Shown here: positions 55,769 through 64,000 of the stretch, piece by piece
Layout of the letters: each line of letters starts with the position of its first letter
Position numbering within the stretch: the first letter of the stretch is position 1
DNA from: Phoronis australis
Taxonomy: Eukaryota; Phoronida; Phoronidae
Reading direction: 5' to 3'
Assembly: GCA_002633005.1 (NCBI GenBank)
Contig: NMRA01000580.1
Location: forward strand, 65,180 to 129,179
Length of the DNA: 64,000 nucleotides
Program-made: the position numbers and the translations under genes
Notes under the pieces: model-generated
Databases searched by the model: none
What the model was told of the DNA's origin: nothing
Seen by the model: the letters and a program-made list of their open reading frames with translations, nothing else

Positions 55769-58700
55769 ATAAATCTGAGTGGAAGATCATTAACTTGTCA
55801 ATTTAGAGAACACTCAAAATTTTAGTTTTAAACAAGGTGTTAATTTTTTGTTAGTTGATTGCAAGGCGATCGCCGTGTTGTTAGCCTTTCCAATTACATC
55901 CTAAAACCATTTATTCGTATTTTGAAACCCAGTTAAATGTGTAATTACTCTCACTCAATTAAAGTGGGCAAACACACGTGGTTTTGCTTTTCCACTTTTA
56001 GTTACGCGGTTTCACTTGGTTTTGAGCAGTCAAAACACGCATTTTCACAAGTGGATACAGTGTGCACTGGGAATAGAGGGGTTATGAATACAACGATGGT
56101 CCTCATTACAGACCTAATTGAAACCAGTGTTGAGCGGACATTATTAATCAAGCTTTATTGACGTCCAACAGTGAACACTGTTTACTAATCTTAATATTGG
56201 TCAATTGACAGAGTGGAACGAACCCAAGTGATTCAATCTGGGTCACCTCACGTGGGCCTTCCAAACCGGTGCTCATTGCATTTCTCTTTGGGCCGGCAAT
56301 GATTCGTGACCTTCCTTCACACCCGGCGCACGGCCGCAGTTGTTTCGTCTGGTGGTCATTTTGATGAAAATTGACCTAGGCTGCCTCGTTCATCCCAAAA
56401 TCTTGTGTGAGTACACTACGGTCAAATGGCACGAAAAGTGTACAACTCATTTCCACTGCTTGAGATTCTTTCCCGGCCACGAAGACTTAAAGGGACAATG
56501 ACGCTAAACCCACGCCTTCGGTCAAAAAACAACTTATGATTTAGACCACTAGGATTATAAAATCGGCTCCATCAGAAAAAAATGCCTACGTTTGAGATTA
56601 ACCGACAGGTAGTTATTGCTTCAAGTCATACCTACTGAAATGTTTGCCACAGCGGGTTAGTTTCAGTCAAGGCCTTCAGAGAGAAATTCCAGGCAATTTA
56701 ATGTAGCCACGATTCAGACTAAGGATTACAACGTGACGCCGAAGCTTCTGAAGCTGAAGATGACGTTCTAACCCCATAATATGTATTTTTGTGACTTTAA
56801 ACGTGATTTTTCACTACATAGACTACCGCTACTCGGCGAACGCTGCTAAACAATTTTAGTTACAATACACCGCAGCATGTTCCGAGAATATTTTAAAGCC
56901 ATTCTGATTTCCCCTACGCCTATGGTTGTTTGACAGCTTATGCAAAGTAACATGTCCCCATGAATAAGTGTTTATGTGTACGACCAAGTGTTCCGTGCAA
57001 CATACTGTCAGTGTGTTGTCGGCATGGTTGTACGTATGGGCAACACATGGAGTGCTCAACATCTGTTGACGCTGGCTGTTGGCCTTGACTGGCAGGACGT
57101 ACTTACTGAGAAAGCAATCAACGTTGCTGTCTAATACAGGACGGTCTTGCGTTTGCCAGTTTTACGTCTGAGGTTTTACACTACATTTGAACTAGGACCC
57201 AATACAATTTAACTGCCGTTCTATGAATAGTTGTCTTTGGTCGATAGTGGCGGTCTTCAAACTATCGCCCATCTTCGCGGAAGAAAAGGTGATTTAGTTG
57301 AACTTCTGTCGCTTTTATGGTTTCATTTCACTCTCTTCAATGAATAGGAATGTTCGGAAATCCAGAGTCCTTGACGTGGTTGTCTTGTTGCTTTTATCTT
57401 ACGATCGGCCAGTTTTTAATTGCAGAGTAAAAGTCCTCTGGGACTGAAAGAAACACTTCCCCAAACTTTTGAGCCGTACAAACGCAAAGTATTTCGACGG
57501 AGAGAGCATTCAGAACCGGCTGATGAATGAGTATAACCTTTGACACATTTGTAGGTTATATAAGCAATTGCAGACTTCCAAACTGTATTTCTTAAAAGGA
57601 AATCGACTTTGCAACTAGTCTTCAGACTTTAAAAAGTGACCTGATTTTTCATGTCCGAATTCGGCAAAGTTACGTCAGGATATGATTATTCCTGTAGTGC
57701 GACTGTGAATTCCAGTTACTAAGTGTAAGCGTCGGCTTGTCTTTACTTACATCTAAACGCTTTCCTTGTCTCTGTGGCTGCACATTTAACATGCAATTGG
57801 CAGTTTTGAAAACTGGTATTTTAAAGACCAAGGTGAAAGGATAACTGATGCATTTTTGTGGCGTCAGCCAGATTACATTAAATCAAGTGATATAACCACC
57901 AATATAATCCCAAACATACCCAAAGTTCTATCTAATAACTCCTTTGCCTAGCTATCAGATAATTAAAGAAAGCCAGTCTCATTAAAAACTTAACGAAGGA
58001 AGTTAGGGATATAAAATTGTCGGATTAGACTTAACATTCTCCAGCTGCTTCTTAATTTTGCTAGTTAAATTTTCTCAATGGGACGCCGGCTGCACTTGGA
58101 GCCCGTTCACATGCACCTGTCTCCTCACGCATATCAGTGGGTTTCGTTATGTGACGTAATTGAATATAAAGTGAATAAATGACGGAGAACGTGGACGCGT
58201 TCCTTCACTATAGATGCTCGCCAGCCACAACTGGTGAGATCACGTGATTCGCTTATCCATACATGGCGATATGTATTGAAGATTTGAAAGATCTTGCGAA
58301 ACTCTTTCTGATCGCAGGCCCTTCTATACATAGTCTCCTTGGTTATTACACTTATTAGACAAATAATCCTGTTCTGAAGTAAATATAGGAAGAATTGCTG
58401 CAGATTGCCCTCGGTCATCATCAGTCTTCGCCGCCAGGTGTAATGACTTTCGCCGCCATATAGATGTTGTTAGCTTCAAGGTAGATCTACAACTCCTACT
58501 CAGCAAAGTGATTCAAGATAGTTTTTCTTGGTGAAGGGGAGCTGTTCCTCCACTTTCTCCAATGCCTCAGTGGCCTGACTATCACAAGTTTGGTCCATAA
58601 TGTTTGATGAGCAAAATCGGTATCAATAAGTGCACAGGTACCTTAAGTGATAAAAAGGTACGTGACTAAATCATCACATTGAACGATACCTTAGATATGC

Positions 58701-61700
58701 CTGGAAGTACTCGGCGCAATGCAATTCGCGAAGGAAGGTTTCGTGAAATGCTGGCCGATGCTGAGCGCCGATAGTGCTGGTTTTCTGGATGCAAAAATGC
58801 CGGCTGCAGATGCTGCCTATTAAAAATTGAAAAAATCCGACATTTACAACCGTTCTCACTCCGTTTGTATAATGCCCGCCTCCACGGCGTTATGTTGTGG
58901 CCCGCCCATGCCGTATATTTACCACCGACCAGCTGTGATGTTGTAGTGACACACATCAATTCGCGCCAACGGTAATTGCAAAGCAAGAATGTGATCTTAT
59001 CTCCTAAATGGCGTACAAATTTGTTTTTACTTTTGTAAAGTTCTCCAAGAACGTGGCTCGCTTCTGTCAGGTGCGGTTGGATGGTAAACATGCGTTAAAT
59101 GTTTACGACACATTTAAATAAACGCCACATAAACAATTGTCATTTGAATGTTCACGCAGCCGTTTAAATTTTCAATCTGTTGGTTGTCGTACTTGCCTCA
59201 TGTTTAATCAACACATAGCGAACATCATAAAACTTGATTCTCCATGACCCATATGCCAAGTTCAATTCATTACAACCATTCGTTATTTAATACACAAAAG
59301 CTTGCTCATGATATCCGTGATATCTCATTCAGGAGCACTGGATAAGTTGCCGTAATGAGGAGGGCCCATGAGGAGGACCCATTTGACAGTTCCAAGATAT
59401 TTCGCCTAAGCTACAAGAGCGACAATGTACTGTACATTGTGTTTTTGTTGTAACTCCGTATACGAGATATGTGCAAAAAGTTGTACTTATGATGAAAGAG
59501 TGCTTTGAAATGTCAGATTCCATAAAGGTGAACAAACGAAGCTCTGCAGGACGGCGGAAGCTCAATCGTCAGGGTTTGACAGTGTGTAAAAAATCTTGTC
59601 TCTTGGTGGTGTAAAGGATATTACAAACAACCACTACTTGAACCTTTTAAAATGTTCAAACCTGTGACGTCATGTTCACGTGTCTCGAATGAATTTTTGC
59701 GCACTTGACACGCACGAGTCCTGTAACTAAATAATTGAAACAAGGTCGTGCACTGCGTATATTATAGGACATGGGCTGCGTTCTGCGAGAGGTTCGCGAA
59801 ACACAAGCTTGCGGCGAGCAACGTTCACTTATAGAAACGAAGCCGTGTTTGTTCTTCCAAAATTCAACTGAACTTTCCAGCCCCATCGACTAAGCGCCTG
59901 AGTGAGATCCACTCCCGTGATTTTGCGTGGTCTTGCGTGACTTCACCAAATTCACAAAAAAACTCGCCCTAATGGAACGCACTCATAGACCAAAGACCCT
60001 CACGATAACACCAAGCGTGATTACTCTCTTCACTTGAAATGCCTAGTGAAATTTTGCGACAAACTTACGCGATTTACGTTTCGAGAGATTTTTACCTTTA
60101 CGGAACGCGACCCAGGATTGACATTACTTACTGCTTACTGCGCTATTGTGAGGCAAATATACGATGGAGCGTAATCAAATATGCAGCAACTTACTCCAAT
60201 CGTTCTCTTCACGTCACGGAACCGAAAATCGCAGAAATGAGACGGTTTCAATTCTTCAGAAAGATCCAATCATTTTCTTCAACGCCAGGAGAATAATTGT
60301 AACTAACTGAAAAGGTTTAATTTACATTTTTCTCCAGAACTTCACCTGTGTGAATGATATTGTATTGCTGTTATCTACAAAAAAACTGGTGAAGAAACCA
60401 TTCTGTTAGGAATGCAGCAAAGCGCATGATTTGAAATTGTTGAAGCAGCTAGTTAATAATCCAGAAACAATTGCAAGTACAAACCAATATGTCTGAACTT
60501 TGATAAGAAATACTGCATGTATTCTTTAGTTTTGTGATAACTTTAGATTAGTAGTTTCTTGTAACAAGTCAATGGTCACTTAAATAACTTTTAGGAAAAC
60601 TTTCACAACAAGCAATGCAAACCTTTGAGTAATGATAAAAATTCTTACTGTTCAAGTGAGAGGCCAGGTAGCGGCATTTTATCACGGTTATCAGTAAAAG
60701 TTGACAAAGCACGCAAACACATACTCGAGTTGATCAATTCATGTCTTGCCCATCAGTCCAAACGATAACACAATTACACAAATGCTAACCTTAAACAAGA
60801 ACAACTATGCGTTTTATCTTTGAAAACTTACGATGTATCTGACTAACAAGTTACCAGGTCTACGTGCGTAAACACGCGTATGGCAACACTGTGTACATGT
60901 ACATAAAATGGCAATGACATGAAATTGTCATACTGGATTTATGCTGTGAGAAAGGTCTGGCAACTTTAACATTTCTTTAATGTGTGTTCATGCAATTCTG
61001 TTTTGTACACTGGGTCAGTAGGACACATTTTTCATTGAATGTGACCAACTACGCAATTCACGTGATCATGAAGCCAAATGTTGAATTTTAACAGAACAAT
61101 GAAAAATAAAAATGTAAATGCTGGTTAAAATGCGGTGCACGAATTGTGTGAGTAAAAATTGAGTGTGCTAAAAATTTAATGAACGAGCTGCCATCGAAAC
61201 TGGTGGGAATTCGATGAGAAACACGAGACATCCTATCGAACAGTTCCTTTTCTAATTAGCAAATCCAGTTCGCATAACCATGAGAAATTCCCTGCAGGGT
61301 TCTCAATCAGTGGGTAAAGTTATGTTTGTTTATTCCTGAACACATTAGGATGTTCATTAATACTATAAACAGATCAGTTTTAGAGGTAGCCGGAAATTCG
61401 TTTTAATCTTGGCACGTGGCCGGGCTACCTGCAAGCCTTCCTGTTCTGGCAGTCGTCAAAACTGGCTTTATGTAATCTCTGCACTTGGCTCGCTGTTCTA
61501 ATTAGTTTAATTAATCAGCACAAACAGATCGGATCCAATCCCACCATGCACCTGTGTGTAACTCGTCAATCAAATGTTGGGACGGAGCCGTCACTCAAGA
61601 CCTGGACACGGCGTTTTTAGTTCATACAGGATTCTGTAAGGAGTTATCAAGAAAGCTCTTTAAAAATGCAATAAACTGGTTTTGCATATAGTGATATTCT

Positions 61701-64000
61701 GCCTTTCTCAGTTTGGTGTTTTGTTTTCATTAAGAATTTGAAGTTTTCCTCTTTTCAAATGGATCAAACGCTTCAACTGTTTTACTCAAAGTTAGAAAGA
61801 CGCATTCCTTATCGCCGTGGTCTCCATGCGTGTAAGCTGGCGACTGTGTCTAAGCCCGTACAGGTATCTGCCGTCAAAATTAATAAACCACTCAGACTAA
61901 ATGACAACAGAAATACCCCTAGCGTTAAGTTCAGGCACGTGTGTTTCTTCTAACATTTAAACGATGGTCGCTCTAGATTTGTTTTCCGTGTGTCATTGGG
62001 GAAACTGGTTTGCCTTTACTGTTTTACCGTAGTCTTGAAAGGAGACAAGTTTACGCCATCTTGTTTTGGCCAAGAGCTTGTGGAAAAACCGCATGTGATG
62101 TCATGTGCGTTGTTACGAAGCATCGCAGTTGAGTGTCGCCGCCATTTCGTCAATTAGAAGTTTCGAAAACTTGCTTTGTCTACACTATCAAACAAAAGAA
62201 TTTAAATTTGCAAAGGTAATCTAAAAGAACAGCCCGTTGTACACTCTACTATATTTTTATACACACATTGCTCAATACCAAATTCAATAAAAACAAAAAT
62301 TAGAAAACTCCTACATGCTTGTAAACGGGATCGGGAAAACACTAGGGGCACATTATGTAGATCCGAGAATTTAGGTGGATGCAGGGAGTAGGTAACACGC
62401 AACAGAGGAAAGGCGACCAACTGTGAATAATAATATCTGCCGTTTGTGGACGAGTGAGCACCCCCCCCCTCCCCTCCCAACGGTAATGTACATTTACACA
62501 TGCGCAACTGTTGGAATACCAACTGAACTGTGCGAAAACAAGTATTATGAAAACTGACAAACTTCAAGTATTAAATCACGTTGTTTATTTCTGTAACTGA
62601 ATTGAACGTTTGCTGCAAGTTTGCAACTTTTGAAACGAGATCCTGGCGCATTACCTCTACATCCGCCCAATTCCATGTGATTAACACTAAGTTTTATGAT
62701 CTTGTTAGTCAAAAACTGCTCGCTAGAACGTTGGCATCAAAATAGTGAATCTCGTTTTACCTTCTTGAAGTGTGCGCAGAAAGAGGACATTTCTTCTATG
62801 GATTGTTATTATACCCAAACAGTAACTACCTTGCGTAAGCTCCACCCTTCCACCATTTCATCAAGTGGCAAAATTACAAGCTTTTAAGTGTAACTCCCAA
62901 CTGCCAAAATCCAAAGGGTCCACGCGTTCACTTGAATGTCACAAAAATAATTTTTGACGTAGACCACCTGCAAATAGTTACGAATTTGGTCTCAGGTTTT
63001 TTCTCGGTCAAATCCGAGGTGGTACCAAGGCTTTGAAAGATCTGTCAACTCTTCCGAATCAGTTATCGCTATAAGACAGGCACTACGAGCTATATGTACC
63101 CTGCCACAGCGTGTCACTGTATGCGCCGACCATGGTCTCAATAAATATTTAAGTGCCAGTTCTTTGTACATGTACATTCAGATATCACTTCCCGTCAGAA
63201 AACACAACAAGGTGAGATCTCTTGTCAAGCTGTAAGTGGCCTAAGTCAAACTGTTCACTGCTTGGGCGGAACACGTGTTTATAGCCGTTTTAAACAATTA
63301 ATAACAACACGAATAGTACACACAGACGCTCTAATTTCTTAAAAGAGAAATTAAGAACCGAAAGGGAAATGAAATGTTAAATAATTGTATATAAAAGTCA
63401 TTAAATCGACAGTTGATCTCATCAGTTCTCGTCCAAGGACACAAGTGCAAAACAGGTCCACGAAGTTTTCAAGGGAAGTTACAGTATTCTTGTTCACGAA
63501 CCAGTCGGCTGCCGATAAGAAAATTTTATTCGCGGCAAAACTTTAGCAAAAGTTAGACACTGAATAAATACGACTTTTACTAGCATTTCACATTTAAAAA
63601 CCAGTTCTACTTCTTGCTTTTAATTGCATGTTTCGAATGTTCAACGAATGCGTTCTTTTAATAATAAACTATCGAACAAATGCTACGACATTGTTCATGG
63701 GGTGGCATTGTTTGTCATGACCTGTCATTTCTGGGCCGAAGGTTACTTTTCAAAGAACCAAACTTGCGCAGCGACAAATGACTTTTCCAAATCACCAAGC
63801 AATTAAAAATCCAACTATCTTAAATGGCCCCCAATTTATCGGCAGGGGGTCATTGTATAACGAGTTTTCCATACGTCCCAATCATCTAAACTACTGTCAA
63901 CCACAGCAAGAAGCTTTTAAATTCTCATTTAAAGCCGAAGACTGATGGGGTTTAAATGTAAACAAAGTCCTTTAATTTTTCTTTACTGCTGCAATGAACA
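55769..64000. other. Intergenic, no gene recognised
   Basis: Many short frames, the longest on the minus strand at 58666-59091 (141 codons) and 62202-62567, but none shows a recognisable domain, splice pattern or codon signal I can defend. Around 61440-61620 a less repetitive stretch contains TAATTAG and TTAATTAA words. No tRNA or rRNA seen. Confidence 0.4.

Noticed and set aside
55531-55825. Open frames repeating a HSLYYT-like peptide
   Set aside because: Generated by the 37-bp tandem repeat in two frames.
58666-59091. Minus-strand open frame of 141 codons
   Set aside because: No domain, hydrophobic pattern, splice support or repeat family recognised. Not listed as a gene.

Overview
This is a eukaryotic genomic window, most likely from an invertebrate animal. 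Coding sequence is sparse and split into short exons with GT-AG borders. The introns are long and AT-rich, and many families of MITEs, DNA transposons, a retroelement fragment and minisatellites fill the space. There are N gaps and many TACATGTA-type palindromes. The domain mix (Ig-like, thyroglobulin-1, chitin-binding, FN3) and the repeat-rich introns suggest an invertebrate deuterostome such as amphioxus, or perhaps a lophotrochozoan. That assignment is inference, not proof.

One plus-strand gene dominates the window, from at least 2300 to a poly(A) signal at 48231. I rebuilt it by eye from exons whose borders are all in phase 1. In order they are: an Ig V-like exon (2300-2677), two extracellular beta-rich exons (4192-4392, 6827-7165), a thyroglobulin type-1 domain (10048-10242), three homologous 22-codon linker exons (14569, 15168, 15794), a 21-nt and a 45-nt linker exon (16605, 18621), a chitin-binding type-2-like domain (19856-20032), an 18-nt microexon (21783), three FN3 domains (35436, 35880, 38292), three short linkers (40989, 41221, 45024), and one large last exon (45929-48138). 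The last exon holds a transmembrane helix and a cytoplasmic tail of about 700 residues with seven helical repeats, ending in a region that resembles the dynein heavy-chain stalk. The signal-peptide exon was not found and may lie upstream of the window. The product would be a single-pass type I receptor or adhesion protein. Joining a mosaic ectodomain to a dynein-stalk-like tail is the most unusual feature here.

Dead exons lie inside the introns: a decayed copy of the 6827 exon (about 7540-7975), half of an Ig domain (9417-9518) and a C1q-like fragment (29287-29402). The introns also hold a hAT transposon remnant (31612-33829), a Penelope-like element fragment (about 26794-27790), a TIR element around an assembly gap (23984-25323), and five loci of a roughly 70-bp palindromic MITE. 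From 48.3 kb to the end I find no convincing gene, only repeats, a 62-bp perfect inverted repeat (55381-55530), minisatellites and unassigned sequence.
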